A DNA stretch of 64,000 nt from Emcibacter sp. (GCA_021647465.1 JAKIUQ010000011.1:42970-106969); one strand, 5' to 3'; shown: positions 36,256 through 45,396, numbered from the stretch's first letter. The notes: generated by a model not told the origin, from the sequence alone. Made by a program: numbers and translations.

Positions 36256-37407
36256 TTGAACCAGTATAACATGCTAAATGCACATGATATTCAGCAGGTT
36301 ATAGACTTGGGCGACAAGCTTGCTTCTTGCCGCGATCTGGATTTGTTCAGAGATGAGCTTTTAGGGGATATCACCCGCTTTCTCGGAGCAGAGACGGGGA
36401 CATTATTGACTTTTTCCACGCGTGAAAAGATGAATATTGGCTTTAATTGTTCTTATGGGGTTTCTTCAAAAATGCATAAGGATTACGTCAATGGATTTTT
36501 TGAGAAAGACCCTGCAGTGGCTTTGTTGTTCGATACACAGTCCAAATATTATCTTGATTGCCCTAACAGCTCTAAAGTAATATCACTGGAAAATCATGTC
36601 GATTATGATCACTTTACGGCAGGTTTCTTTTATAATGCATTCCTGCGTCCGCTGGATATTCATCACCTTATACTCATGAAAATAGCGTTAAGGCCGGATG
36701 AGGATAACGACCTGCTCATCGGCATTCATCGCCCCGAAAAAAAGGGATCTTTTTCCGAAAAAGATCTGGCTAAGGCAAAATTATTGATCCCCACCTTAAC
36801 GGGGGCCATGGGTAATTTGACCTCCCGCGCGCTGTTGCATGAGCGCCAGACAATTATCCAAAGTCTGGGCGAAGATATGCATGACTGTGGATTGATGATA
36901 GTGAATGACAGAATGGATATCTTGCATCAATCAACTCTGTTCAGGCATCATTTTGGACAGAAAGGTCAAGATATTTCCTCAGCCAGTCTGCCGCCGCAGA
37001 TTTTTCAAGCCTGCCAGAAAATGAAAAATGAGTTTTCAAAGATTGCCGCTCAAAACCGCCAGATGAATGAACATAGCCTTCATCAAAAGATATTTTTTAA
37101 GGGCAATAACCTGACCTGTAATATTAAAGCAATTACTGCGGATAACGGGTTACGCTTCATTATCTATAGTTCAGAAAAAAATCGCTTCAAGGTGAATGAG
37201 AAGGTTATGGAACGGAGCCATTTAACGGAGCGGCAAAAAGATATCGCCTGTCAAATCACGCTTGGACTTACCAATATACAAATTGCGGAAAAGCTGGGGA
37301 TCAGCATACGTACTGTGGAAAATCATCTCTGTGCGATTTATGCCAAAGTGAAGGTACAAAACCGTACAAGCCTGACGAATGTACTTTCTCAGGGATTTTT
37401 CCGATAG
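36256..37407 (+). CDS. LuxR-type helix-turn-helix regulator
   Basis: About 383 residues. The C-terminal domain is a clear LuxR/GerE helix-turn-helix: HLTERQKDIACQITLGLTN, then QIAEKLGISIRTVENHLCAI and YAKVKVQNRTSL. The N-terminal 300 residues are not recognised; they may form a GAF- or PAS-like sensor. No receiver domain is present, so it is not an ordinary response regulator. TTG 36256 is preferred (GAAAGGG about 9 bases upstream); ATG 36271 and TTG 36187 are alternatives. It converges on the acetoin operon and might respond to a related metabolite, but nothing shows this directly. Confidence 0.82.
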   Translation: MNQYNMLNAHDIQQVIDLGDKLASCRDLDLFRDELLGDITRFLGAETGTLLTFSTREKMNIGFNCSYGVSSKMHKDYVNGFFEKDPAVALLFDTQSKYYLDCPNSSKVISLENHVDYDHFTAGFFYNAFLRPLDIHHLILMKIALRPDEDNDLLIGIHRPEKKGSFSEKDLAKAKLLIPTLTGAMGNLTSRALLHERQTIIQSLGEDMHDCGLMIVNDRMDILHQSTLFRHHFGQKGQDISSASLPPQIFQACQKMKNEFSKIAAQNRQMNEHSLHQKIFFKGNNLTCNIKAITADNGLRFIIYSSEKNRFKVNEKVMERSHLTERQKDIACQITLGLTNIQIAEKLGISIRTVENHLCAIYAKVKVQNRTSLTNVLSQGFFR

Positions 37408-37414
37408 TATCGCC

Positions 37415-37442
37415 AGCGTTATAAATTTAGCGTTATAAATTT
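37415..37442. repeat. 14-bp tandem duplication at the acoC 3' end
   Basis: AGCGTTATAAATTT occurs twice in a row (37415-37428 and 37429-37442). The second copy contains the acoC stop codon on the minus strand. It is probably a simple duplication between two convergent genes. Confidence 0.85.
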
Positions 37443-38578
37443 TCCATTAAAATTTCATTGACGGCCCCGGCATTCTCCATATGTGGCATATGGCCGGAAT
37501 CTTTGACCTGATGACTTCTTATATTTTTTCCCGTCAGAATATGCGCCCCTGTTCCAGAGATGATTTTATCATTCTCGCCCCATATTATGGATACCGGCAT
37601 GCGCAAGCCCGCAATTTCATTATCATTAAAGGCGGATTGTTCTGTTGTCAAACCGGCGTCGGCTATGACCTTCAAAGCCTCATCGACACCGTCAAGGCGT
37701 TTATATTTTAAAACATCATCTATCAAGTCGGCCGTCACAAGCTTCTCATCAGAGAACAGCTGCTGCAATACAGGTTTCAGTTGTTTTCGGGTCCGGGCCT
37801 GCATAAAATTTGTAATATAATCAGAATTCACCGGTCGGCCAACCAATGCCGGGCAAATCAGTGACAGGCTGGTCACGCGACGTGGATCATTCAACGCGCA
37901 TTGCAGCGCAATGGCCGCGCCCATTGAATGGCCGATGAGATGGGCCTTTTCAATCGCAAGCCTGTCAAGAAAACCGTCGACCACACGGGCCAATCCCTTG
38001 ACCGAACCATCCTTGACATATTTTGTCGAGCGGCCATGCCCGGGTAAATCAAGGGCAATGACCCGGTGTGTTTCGCCAAGCTTCCCCTGATTAAATAACC
38101 AGTTATTGCAATCGCCGCCGTAACCGTGAATTAAAATCACGGGTATTTCTCCTGACTTTTGGCCATTGTCCGGAATATTTGCCGGCTCATGGGGCATGGT
38201 TTCTAGATAGGAAATATCCATATCCCCCAGTTTCGCACTGAGAATATTGGGCATTCCTGCCGTTTCCAAGGCGGGATCATCTGGATCTTCAACTTTAAAT
38301 GTTGCGATAAAGGCGTCAATAGCTTCATCATTTTGAGTGTCATCGGCCAATACGGCCATCAGGGCTCCCACAGGCAGCATCTCGCCTTCTTCTGCGATCA
38401 GTCGCCGGACTTTTCCGGATACTGCGGCCTCGACGGCGCCGGCTATTTTACTTGTTTCAATTTCGGCAATTTCCTGGCCGATATTTATCTCGTCCCCCGG
38501 CGAGATATGCCATTCTATTAACTCGCCTTCATCCATTGACAGGCCCCATTTGGGAACGGTAATTGCTTTTATTGTCAT
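37433..38578 (-). CDS. acoC: Acetoin dehydrogenase E2: lipoyl domain fused to alpha/beta hydrolase
   Basis: A 381-residue protein with two parts. Residues 1 to about 80 are a lipoyl carrier domain with Lys44 in IETSKIAGAVEA as the lipoylation site. Residues about 140-381 are an alpha/beta hydrolase fold with the nucleophile elbow LIGHSMGAAIALQ and HMPHMENAG near the catalytic His. AcoC proteins of this architecture transfer the acetyl group from the E1 enzyme to CoA in acetoin cleavage. It is third in the acoA-acoB-acoC order, 12 bases after acoB. The classical E2 catalytic domain is replaced by the hydrolase domain, which is normal for this family. Confidence 0.9.
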   Translation of the reverse strand: MTIKAITVPKWGLSMDEGELIEWHISPGDEINIGQEIAEIETSKIAGAVEAAVSGKVRRLIAEEGEMLPVGALMAVLADDTQNDEAIDAFIATFKVEDPDDPALETAGMPNILSAKLGDMDISYLETMPHEPANIPDNGQKSGEIPVILIHGYGGDCNNWLFNQGKLGETHRVIALDLPGHGRSTKYVKDGSVKGLARVVDGFLDRLAIEKAHLIGHSMGAAIALQCALNDPRRVTSLSLICPALVGRPVNSDYITNFMQARTRKQLKPVLQQLFSDEKLVTADLIDDVLKYKRLDGVDEALKVIADAGLTTEQSAFNDNEIAGLRMPVSIIWGENDKIISGTGAHILTGKNIRSHQVKDSGHMPHMENAGAVNEILMENL

Positions 38579-38590
38579 GTTTTTTATACT

Positions 38591-39595
38591 TTACTTTAAC
38601 AGTCTGTGAACGCCCGCCACAACGGTGGCTGCGGACGGGATAAAGGCATCTTCAAGAGGGGGTGAAAAAGGCACCGGCGTATGCGGGGGGGTAATTTGAA
38701 TTATCGGGCCTTTTAAGGATGAAAAGCCTTTTTCAGCAACCAGCCCGGCAATGTCGGCAGCCATGCCGCAACGCGCTGCGGATTCGTCAACGACCACTAA
38801 CCGACCTGTTTTTTCGACTGATTCCAGAATGGTTTCCTCATCCAGCGGTGATGTGGTTCGTGGATCGATCACCTCGACCGATATGCCTTCAGAAGCCAGA
38901 GTTTTCGCGGCTTCTTCGGCAATATGAACCATTCTCGAGAAAGCAACAATCGTAATGTCATGGCCTTCACGCACCACATTGGCCTCTCCAAACGGAATGG
39001 CATAGGATTCATCCGGCACATCACAGGCATGATCATAAAGCAGCTTATTTTCAAAGAATATCACAGGGTCGTCGTCACGTATCGCTTCGATCAACAGGCC
39101 CTTGGCGTCATAGGCATTGGATGGCATGACACATTTAAGCCCCGGGACGGATGTGAACATATGGTAAAGACATTGAGAATGCTGCGCGGCTGTGCGCATG
39201 CCCGCCCCAATGGTTGTGCGAATGACCATGGGTGTTCTGGTTTTGCCGCCAAACATATATCGGAATTTGGCGGCCTGATTAAATATCTGGTCGAAACAGA
39301 CGCCCATAAAATCAACAAACATGAGTTCAGCAATGGGCCGCAGCCCGGTCGCGGCGGCCCCTGCGGCGGCCCCCATAATGGCGGATTCCGTTATCGGCGT
39401 ATCGATCACACGATTTGCCCCGAATTCGCCGATCAACCCTTTGGTCACGCCAAGCGGGCCACCATAAGCATCAATGACGCCCGTGCCGCCGTGTCCGCCC
39501 GCGACATCCTCACCGAGTATGATCACATTATTATCACGTCGCATCTCTTGCCGCAGCGCATCATTCAACGCTTCCCGAATGGTTTTTTGAGTCAT
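38591..39595 (-). CDS. acoB: Acetoin dehydrogenase E1 component, beta subunit
   Basis: A 334-residue transketolase-like beta subunit of a ThDP-dependent alpha-keto acid/acetoin dehydrogenase. Family features are REALNDALRQEMRRDNNVI, ILGEDVAGGHGGTGV, DTPITESAIMGAAAGAA with the catalytic Glu, and the C-terminal VIDPRTTSPLDEETILESV. It lies between acoA (18 bases upstream) and acoC on the same strand. The acoC fusion downstream is what favours acetoin over pyruvate or branched-chain substrates. Confidence 0.9.
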   Translation of the reverse strand: MTQKTIREALNDALRQEMRRDNNVIILGEDVAGGHGGTGVIDAYGGPLGVTKGLIGEFGANRVIDTPITESAIMGAAAGAAATGLRPIAELMFVDFMGVCFDQIFNQAAKFRYMFGGKTRTPMVIRTTIGAGMRTAAQHSQCLYHMFTSVPGLKCVMPSNAYDAKGLLIEAIRDDDPVIFFENKLLYDHACDVPDESYAIPFGEANVVREGHDITIVAFSRMVHIAEEAAKTLASEGISVEVIDPRTTSPLDEETILESVEKTGRLVVVDESAARCGMAADIAGLVAEKGFSSLKGPIIQITPPHTPVPFSPPLEDAFIPSAATVVAGVHRLLK

Positions 39596-39613
39596 TTTTA
39601 GCTACTCCAGAAA

Positions 39614-40582
39614 TTAATATGAGACGTAAACATCTGTCAACAGATCGTCTTTGGTGGGAAAGTCGGCCTCGCGAGCGGCCTTAACGGCACTGTCTATCAC
39701 AGACTTCACCTCTTGATCAATTTGATCAAGGTCTGCCTTTGTGACATGTTTACCGGCTTCAACTTTATCACGGAAAATTTTAAGGCAGTCACCGGTCTCC
39801 CTTAACTGCGTGAGTTCTTCTGCGGAACGGTAGGCCTGTGGATCCCCTTCAAAATGACCGTAAAAACGCATGGCGACGGCTTCAATCGCACTGGGCCCTT
39901 GCCCCGTTCTGGCCCGATTAATGGCTTCTTTCGCGGCCGCTTCGACCGCAAAGAAGTCAGTGCCGTCCACTTGGACTGCGGGCAGTCCGAATCCCTCGGC
40001 GCGTTGGGCTATGCTTTCTGCCCCCACCGCATAATCGCATCCGGTTCCTTCGCCATAGCCATTATTTTCAAAGATGAAAACAACCGGCAATTGTAAAACA
40101 ACGGCCATATTCATGGATTCAAAAGTTGTCCCCTGATTTGAGGCCCCATCACCGGAAAAAGAAACCGCGACCCCATCCGTTCCCTGTACTTTTGCTGTCA
40201 GCGCCGCGCCAATGACCAACGGTGGATTACCGCCCACAATGGCATTCGCCCCAAGCATGCCTTTCTCAAAGTCTGCAATATGCATTGATCCACCTTTGCC
40301 GGCACAAAGACCATTTTTTTTACCATAAATTTCGGCCATCATACCGTTAATATCACAGCCTTTGGCGATACTATGCCCGTGGCCCCTGTGCGTGCTTCCG
40401 ATATAGTCACTATCCTTGAGGTGCTTGCAAACTGCTGTTGCGATGGCCTCCTGACCGGCATACAGATGTACGAAACCGGGTATCTCACCCGTTGTATTCT
40501 CAACATGAATACGTTCCTCAAACTCTCGTATGGATTTCATACGGCGGTATGCATCCAAAAGCTTATTTTTATCTGATCCCAT
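39614..40582 (-). CDS. acoA: Acetoin dehydrogenase E1 component, alpha subunit
   Basis: A 322-residue ThDP-binding alpha subunit. The ThDP motif reads SFSGDGASNQGTTFESMNMA through VVFIFENNGYGEGT (GDG...NN). STHRGHGHSIAKG and GKGGSMHIADFEKGMLGANA are typical of this E1-alpha group. With AcoB it should cleave acetoin to acetaldehyde and an acetyl group transferred to AcoC. No dihydrolipoamide dehydrogenase gene is present in this operon, so the E3 subunit must be supplied from elsewhere. Confidence 0.9.
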   Translation of the reverse strand: MGSDKNKLLDAYRRMKSIREFEERIHVENTTGEIPGFVHLYAGQEAIATAVCKHLKDSDYIGSTHRGHGHSIAKGCDINGMMAEIYGKKNGLCAGKGGSMHIADFEKGMLGANAIVGGNPPLVIGAALTAKVQGTDGVAVSFSGDGASNQGTTFESMNMAVVLQLPVVFIFENNGYGEGTGCDYAVGAESIAQRAEGFGLPAVQVDGTDFFAVEAAAKEAINRARTGQGPSAIEAVAMRFYGHFEGDPQAYRSAEELTQLRETGDCLKIFRDKVEAGKHVTKADLDQIDQEVKSVIDSAVKAAREADFPTKDDLLTDVYVSY

Positions 40583-40952
40583 TCACAACCTCTCTCTAAT
40601 AATAAGGCAACGACATATTTTGCCTGATTTTGTTTATGACATCTAATTTAGGCGGCCATGTCAAAATACCATATAGAGGAAATTACTTATTTTACGGATC
40701 ATAAGCTTCTATTCCCCCTTAGTCTTTAATGCCGCAAAGTCGGGGATCCAGAATTTTCAGAGAAACGGGATTTCATGCTTCTGATGGAATGACGAAATAG
40801 TGCAGAGCTAGTATAGATTGGCGTGAAGGAAAATAACTTGGCCTGATTGCGGTGTTTGCAGGCAGGAGTGGTTTTTCGTTTATTTAGAAATAGAAAAGTG
40901 ATAAATTACGCCCGAGAAAATTAATTTTTACTTGAAAAAACAGGATCAATAT
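40583..40952. other. 370-base divergent gap between acoA and the HIT gene
   Basis: No ORF is supported here. On the minus strand TTGACA (40664-40659) and TGTCAT (40641-40636) are 17 bases apart and could be a sigma70-type promoter for acoABC. I looked for the -24/-12 sigma54 motif that drives aco operons elsewhere and found none convincing. The HIT gene has AGGA about 7 bases before its ATG. Confidence 0.4.
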
Positions 40953-41312
40953 ATGACCTATGATTCAGACAATATTTTTGCGAAGATTTTGCGGGGGGAG
41001 ATTCCTTGTGACAAGGTTTATGAGGATGAATTTTCGCTGGCTTTTCATGATATTAATCCGCAGGCCCCTGTTCATATATTGGTCATTCCCAAGGGCGAAT
41101 ATGTCAGCATGGCCGATTTTACGGCCAATGCGCCGTCAGATTTGATCGCTGGGTTTTTCCGTGCGGTGGGGCAGGTGGCCCGTGAAGGCGATCTGGAAGA
41201 TCCGGGTTATAGAATATTAGCCAATGCGGGCGATGATGCCCATCAGGAAGTGCCCCATTTGCATGTCCATATCTTTGGCGGCAAGCGACTTGGGCCTATG
41301 CTCGCCGCATAA
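40953..41312 (+). CDS. HIT family nucleotide-binding protein (HINT-like)
   Basis: A 119-residue histidine-triad protein. It reads IFAKILRGEIPCDKVYEDEF at the N-terminus and carries the triad HLHVHIFGG preceded by HQEVP near the C-terminus. HINT proteins hydrolyse purine nucleoside phosphoramidates and AMP-lysine; the physiological role is often unclear. ATG 40953 has AGGA upstream and gives the standard N-terminus; TTG 40932 would add seven residues. Confidence 0.93.
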   Translation: MTYDSDNIFAKILRGEIPCDKVYEDEFSLAFHDINPQAPVHILVIPKGEYVSMADFTANAPSDLIAGFFRAVGQVAREGDLEDPGYRILANAGDDAHQEVPHLHVHIFGGKRLGPMLAA

Positions 41313-41459
41313 ATACTATGGTAAATTAGGAAAAAGTAATATTAGTTGTATTTTCCCTTGACTCTGCTCTTTCTTTTACCATATGAGAGCCAACTTATGG
41401 TTAATTTGTAAAAGCGGGTGCGGGGAGTCGCCCTCTTTTTTGACAAGGAAAAAAAGAAA

Positions 41460-41948
41460 ATGTCGACTTCTGACTATGTGGCTCAATCGCAGCTTATGGC
41501 TGTAAACCAGCCGCAGGATATTCCCGTTTCTCTTTTGCGGGATTTATACGAATATTGGCAGGGCAAGAAAGGCGATCGCAAGATGCCGTCCCGCCTGGAT
41601 ATATGCCCCACGGAGATCATTGATCTGTTGCCCAAAATTATCCTGATCGATGTGGAGTATGAGCCGCAACGCTTTCGCTTCAGGCTCGTTGGTACGGATG
41701 TGGTCAGGGTTATGGGGCAGGATGCGACCGGAAAATATCTGGATGAACTGTCATCCGATTCGGCCGTACATGACCGCCTGTCGTGGCTTATCCGGCAAAA
41801 AACCACCTATTATGTGTCGTCACAACTGGATTGGCTGAACAGGAGCTTTCAAAAATACCATGTCCTTGGATTGCCGCTCGGGGATGAGGCGGGGAATGTC
41901 AATATGATTATGTATGGCATTGACCAATTTTACGACACGGGTAAATAG
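41460..41948 (+). CDS. PAS-domain protein (PAS_5 type)
   Basis: A 162-residue soluble protein. LRDLYEYWQGKKGDRKMPSR is the typical opening of the alphaproteobacterial PAS_5 family, followed by DICPTEIIDLLPKIILIDV, FRFRLVGTDVVRVMGQDATG and a C-terminal LPLGDEAGNVNMIMYGIDQF. No output domain is attached, so it either acts through a partner or serves as a stand-alone sensor; function is unknown. The ATG at 41460 has AAGGA about 10 bases upstream. A TTGACT (about 41358-41363) could be part of its promoter. Confidence 0.82.
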   Translation: MSTSDYVAQSQLMAVNQPQDIPVSLLRDLYEYWQGKKGDRKMPSRLDICPTEIIDLLPKIILIDVEYEPQRFRFRLVGTDVVRVMGQDATGKYLDELSSDSAVHDRLSWLIRQKTTYYVSSQLDWLNRSFQKYHVLGLPLGDEAGNVNMIMYGIDQFYDTGK

Positions 41949-41953
41949 CGGTC

Positions 41954-42334
41954 TTATTCCGCTGTTTCTTTGGCTGTGCGTGCCTTATAGGCCCGAATGG
42001 CCTTGTTCATTTGATCGGCAACCTGGGTTTCAAGAGCATAGGCGTAATCAAACAACTGATCCCATTCGGAAATTTGTTGCTCTGTTGCCACATCTCCTAT
42101 CGCTGTTTTTTCCGTGGCGATACAATTCTGGAAATTCACGATGGCGGGCTGAAAATCATTTTTTATGGTTTTCAGAGCCGCTAAAATATCCTCTTTAGGG
42201 GCCGTTGCGCCATCCGGGATGACCGGCGCCAAGGGCGGGCGACAAGAGGTTACCGCATATGCAGAGCTGCCCAGAGTAAATATCAGGGCAAATAAAATTA
42301 ATGCAGAAGTTATAAATTTACGAATGGCAGCCAT
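41954..42334 (-). CDS. Small exported protein of unknown function
   Basis: A 126-residue protein I do not recognise. The first 27 residues form a clear signal peptide (ITSALILFALIFTLGSSAYA). The mature part has two Cys (TSCRPPLAP and NFQNCIATE), which could form a disulfide, and is otherwise predicted helical and charged. Spacing of helices suggests a small helical bundle or coiled coil. It lies on the minus strand, convergent with the PAS gene (5 bases between stops) and 114 bases downstream of the adenosine kinase gene. Confidence 0.7.
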   Translation of the reverse strand: MAAIRKFITSALILFALIFTLGSSAYAVTSCRPPLAPVIPDGATAPKEDILAALKTIKNDFQPAIVNFQNCIATEKTAIGDVATEQQISEWDQLFDYAYALETQVADQMNKAIRAYKARTAKETAE

Positions 42335-42448
42335 GAAATTCCTCGTTATCGTAGATGATATTTTAGTAATTTTCGCCGAGAAACCATCTTAGGTCAAGTA
42401 TAAATTTGGTCAGATATTATATTGCGCCCTTAAAGGGCGGCTTCTGCG

Positions 42449-43435
42449 CTATAATTTATTGGCGATATATTCTTTAAGATCAATATCTGGCCTTGCGCCC
42501 AAATGGGTGATGACTTCGCTGGCCACAAGATTGCCCATGCGCCCGCAAACCCCAAGGTCAAGGCCGCGCGTATAGCCGTGAAGAAAACCTGCCGCAAACA
42601 TATCACCGGCACCAGTGGTATCGACCAAGTTTCTCACGGGATATCCCTTCACATTAATGACTTCACCCGCACTGACAATGATGCAGCCTTCTGCGCTGCG
42701 GGTAATGGCGGCCACCTCGCAATGTTGCTGGACGGCGTTAATCGCGTCGTTCAAATCCCGCGTATCATACAGCATCAACAGCTCTTCCTCATTGGCAAAC
42801 AGAATATCAATTTCATGTTCGGCAAGATGCAGGAATTCCTGTTTATGGCGGCCCACACAGAAACTGTCCGACAGGCTGATGGATGTTTTGCGCCCGGCCT
42901 TATGGGCGAGGGTCATGGCCTTTCGAAAGGCGGCCTTGGCATTTTCGGGATCCCAAAGATATCCTTCCATATAGGTCACGAAGGCACTGGCCACTTGCGC
43001 CTCATCAATATCCGCTTCCATCAGATTAACGCAGGCTCCAAGATAGGTGCACATGGTGCGTTCGGCATCGGGGCTTACCATGACAAGGCACCGGGCCGTC
43101 GCGGCCCCGCTTTCGTCCTTTGTCGTGGTATAGTCAATGCCAAGAGATTTGATGTCATGGTCAAAAACATGACCCATCTGGTCATTTCTGGTTTTGCCAA
43201 TATAGGCCGCCTGACTGCCCATAGAGGCAAGTCCGGCGATGGTATTGGCGGCGGACCCGCCGGAACATTCAATGGCGGTACCCAGCTCGCCATAGATCTT
43301 TTCAGATGTTTCTTCATCGACAAGCTGCATGCTGCCTCTGGGGATGTTATGATCGACAAGAAAGTCATCCTCTATCTGAACCAGAATATCAACAATGGCA
43401 TTTCCGATACCCAATACATCAAATTTATGCGTCAT
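42449..43435 (-). CDS. Adenosine kinase (PfkB/ribokinase family)
   Basis: A 328-residue sugar/nucleoside kinase. The N-terminus reads DVLGIGNAIVDILVQ, GGSAANTIAGLASMG is the substrate lid motif, and DTTGAGDMFAAGFLHGYTRG carries the catalytic Asp and anion hole. The length, GNAIVDI start and NEEEL segment agree with the bacterial adenosine kinases common in Alphaproteobacteria, which make AMP from adenosine. Ribokinase or fructokinase activity is less likely. It is divergent from the EI24 gene. Confidence 0.87.
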   Translation of the reverse strand: MTHKFDVLGIGNAIVDILVQIEDDFLVDHNIPRGSMQLVDEETSEKIYGELGTAIECSGGSAANTIAGLASMGSQAAYIGKTRNDQMGHVFDHDIKSLGIDYTTTKDESGAATARCLVMVSPDAERTMCTYLGACVNLMEADIDEAQVASAFVTYMEGYLWDPENAKAAFRKAMTLAHKAGRKTSISLSDSFCVGRHKQEFLHLAEHEIDILFANEEELLMLYDTRDLNDAINAVQQHCEVAAITRSAEGCIIVSAGEVINVKGYPVRNLVDTTGAGDMFAAGFLHGYTRGLDLGVCGRMGNLVASEVITHLGARPDIDLKEYIANKL

Positions 43436-43602
43436 ATTTTCTCACATTAGTAACCTTGAATTATGGGGGAGTATAAGATGAGCCATGGGGCATGCAAGCG
43501 TAAAAAATCAGATTTAACAAAATCTTTCTTGCCTTTTGATATAATAAGCCCATATTTTCCTGTAAGGGTGGTTAAGGGTCGATATCTGTAAGGATAAAAA
43601 AC

Positions 43603-44322
43603 GTGAAAAATATCATGAGTGCCGTAACGCGGACTTTGGCTCAAGTCTTCGACACCGCCTTCCTCAAAGTCTTTATATTGGGTATTCTGACCACGATTGC
43701 CGCCATGGTTATCACATGGTTTCTGGCAAATTACCTGAAAGATCAATTTATCCTCACCCGGTTTGACTGGCAGTGGGTGAACAGCTTTTTCCAATGGTTG
43801 CTTGATATTGACTGGATTTTCAACATTATCTTTTTCTTTCTGATGGGCGTATTTTTCCCGCCTGTCGCGACCATTTTCATGTCGCTTTATCTGGATGATG
43901 TTGTTGATGCGGTGGAAGATAAATATTATCCGGATCATAAGGCGGGCAAAAGACTGGGGGTTGCGCATCTGGCTTATCTGGCCCTGCGGCTGGCCTTTAT
44001 GATTATCCTCTTGAATATCATTGTGATCCCGCTTTACATCTTCTTTTTCTGGCTGCCTTTTGTGCCGTTGATTATTTTTTATACGCTGAATTCTTATTTG
44101 CTGGGCTGGGGCTATTATGAAATGGTCGCCGTGCGTCATTTGGGAATCAAGGCGGCCGGACAGCACCGTAAATCCATTCGCGGACAAGTCCTTGGCGGCG
44201 GCTTTATGATTACCCTGCTGTATACTCTTCCCGTGATTAACCTGACCGCCCCGATTTTAGGGGCCGCGATTCTGGCTCATATATTCCATCTGACGATCCG
44301 GTCAGAGGAACAGGACGTATGA
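43603..44322 (+). CDS. EI24/CysZ-like integral membrane protein
   Basis: A 239-residue membrane protein with four to six hydrophobic segments, matching the EI24 domain family (FLMGVFFPPVATIFMSLYLD, FFFWLPFVPLIIFYTLNSYL, then GYYEMVAVRHLG). Members include CysZ, a sulfate carrier, but many alphaproteobacterial copies have no assigned substrate and this one has no sulfur genes nearby. Its stop overlaps the following lipoprotein gene by four bases, so the two are co-translated. Confidence 0.83.
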   Translation: MKNIMSAVTRTLAQVFDTAFLKVFILGILTTIAAMVITWFLANYLKDQFILTRFDWQWVNSFFQWLLDIDWIFNIIFFFLMGVFFPPVATIFMSLYLDDVVDAVEDKYYPDHKAGKRLGVAHLAYLALRLAFMIILLNIIVIPLYIFFFWLPFVPLIIFYTLNSYLLGWGYYEMVAVRHLGIKAAGQHRKSIRGQVLGGGFMITLLYTLPVINLTAPILGAAILAHIFHLTIRSEEQDV

Positions 44323-44822
44323 TGCGGATTATAATATTAGGCATATTGACGATTTTTCTCGCCGGATGTCAAACCCCTGAAAAACCAATTGAGCAAGCGC
44401 CCCCGCCAATAGCGGCGGCGGAAGAAGCCCCTGAAGAACCAATCGTCATTACCCCGCCCAGGCCGCGTTTTATCATGGAGAATATCATGGGCCTGACCCC
44501 GGATACGTTGCTTAATATTCTGGGGGAACCATCGTTAAGGCGGCATGAGCGTGAGGCAGAGGTCTGGCTTTACGGAAATTCAGAATGTCGGCTTCATCTT
44601 TATTATTATCCCGATGATAACGGTGATTTCCGGCTGGATTATGTGGCGGCCGCAGCGGCAGATCCCGCCGCAGAAAATCCCACGGTATCGCCCAATGCCT
44701 GCCTGAATAGTCTTGTGATCCCGGAAAAACAATTGCCGGATCTTATCATCCCTGAATTGGATCAAGAACCGTCTTATCCCGGTATGGGCATAGATCCTCT
44801 ACCGGACATGTCGGACAACTAG
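44319..44822 (+). CDS. Lipoprotein with SmpA/BamE-like fold suggested
   Basis: A 167-residue probable lipoprotein. The signal ends in a lipobox, ILGILTIFLAGCQTPEK, with lipidated Cys17. A Pro/Glu-rich spacer follows, then MGLTPDTLLNILGEPSLRRH and EAEVWLYGNSECRLHLYYYP. The LTPDTLLNILGEP phrase resembles the SmpA/OmlA repeat, but the match is short and the function is unknown. The start overlaps the EI24 stop by four bases. The last 77 bases overlap the 3' end of nth on the opposite strand. Confidence 0.72.
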   Translation: MMRIIILGILTIFLAGCQTPEKPIEQAPPPIAAAEEAPEEPIVITPPRPRFIMENIMGLTPDTLLNILGEPSLRRHEREAEVWLYGNSECRLHLYYYPDDNGDFRLDYVAAAAADPAAENPTVSPNACLNSLVIPEKQLPDLIIPELDQEPSYPGMGIDPLPDMSDN

Positions 44823-45396
44823 GGCGTCTTGCCTTGCAGATATAACGCCCATGGAGGATCAGCCAGTGATGGGCATGGCGCGCAAATTCAGCCGGTATGG
44901 CTTTTTCCAGTTTCTTCTCAACGGCGAGCGGCGTTTTGCCTACGGCCATTTTTGTTCTGTTTCCGACTCGAAACAGATGGGTATCGACCGCAATGGTCGC
45001 ATGGCCAAAGGCGATATTCAATACCACATTTGCCGTTTTTCGGCCTACGCCGGCCAGTGTCTCAAGATCTTCACGGTTTTCAGGAACGATACCGTCAAAT
45101 TCCGCGACGAGCCTTTCTGCCGCCTTGATGATATTTTTGGCCTTGGTGTTAAACAGCCCGATGGTTTTGATATGATCTTTCAGGCGTTCTTCTCCTAAAT
45201 CCAGCATATCCTGCGGGGTTCTGACGATCTTGAATAATGCTTTTGTGGCCTTGTTAACGCCAATGTCCGTGGCCTGCGCCGATAAGGCCACGGCGACTAA
45301 TAATGTGTAGGGGTTGGTATAATCAAGTTCACCCTGCGGCTCAGGGTCACGTTCCCGAAGCCGGCGGAAGAATTCCCATATATTCTTTTTCTTCAT
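44746..45396 (-). CDS. nth: Endonuclease III
   Basis: A 216-residue DNA glycosylase/AP lyase that removes oxidised pyrimidines. The helix-hairpin-helix LAGVGRKTANVVLNIAFGH carries the catalytic Lys and AVDTHLFRVGNR the catalytic Asp. The 4Fe-4S loop CKARRPSCPTCPVEDLC has the standard C-x6-C-x2-C-x5-C spacing. Its start overlaps the dapB stop by four bases. The 3' end runs 77 bases into the convergent lipoprotein gene. Confidence 0.96.
   Translation of the reverse strand: MKKKNIWEFFRRLRERDPEPQGELDYTNPYTLLVAVALSAQATDIGVNKATKALFKIVRTPQDMLDLGEERLKDHIKTIGLFNTKAKNIIKAAERLVAEFDGIVPENREDLETLAGVGRKTANVVLNIAFGHATIAVDTHLFRVGNRTKMAVGKTPLAVEKKLEKAIPAEFARHAHHWLILHGRYICKARRPSCPTCPVEDLCPYRDKTVLDPIQG

Noticed and set aside
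40583..40952. Sigma54 promoter for acoABC
   Set aside because: I searched the gap on the minus strand for GG-N10-GC spacing and found no convincing -24/-12 pair, and no AcoR-type activator gene is adjacent.
42503..43450. 315-codon + strand frame opposite adenosine kinase
   Set aside because: The minus-strand frame has full PfkB motifs; the + frame has none and is a shadow.
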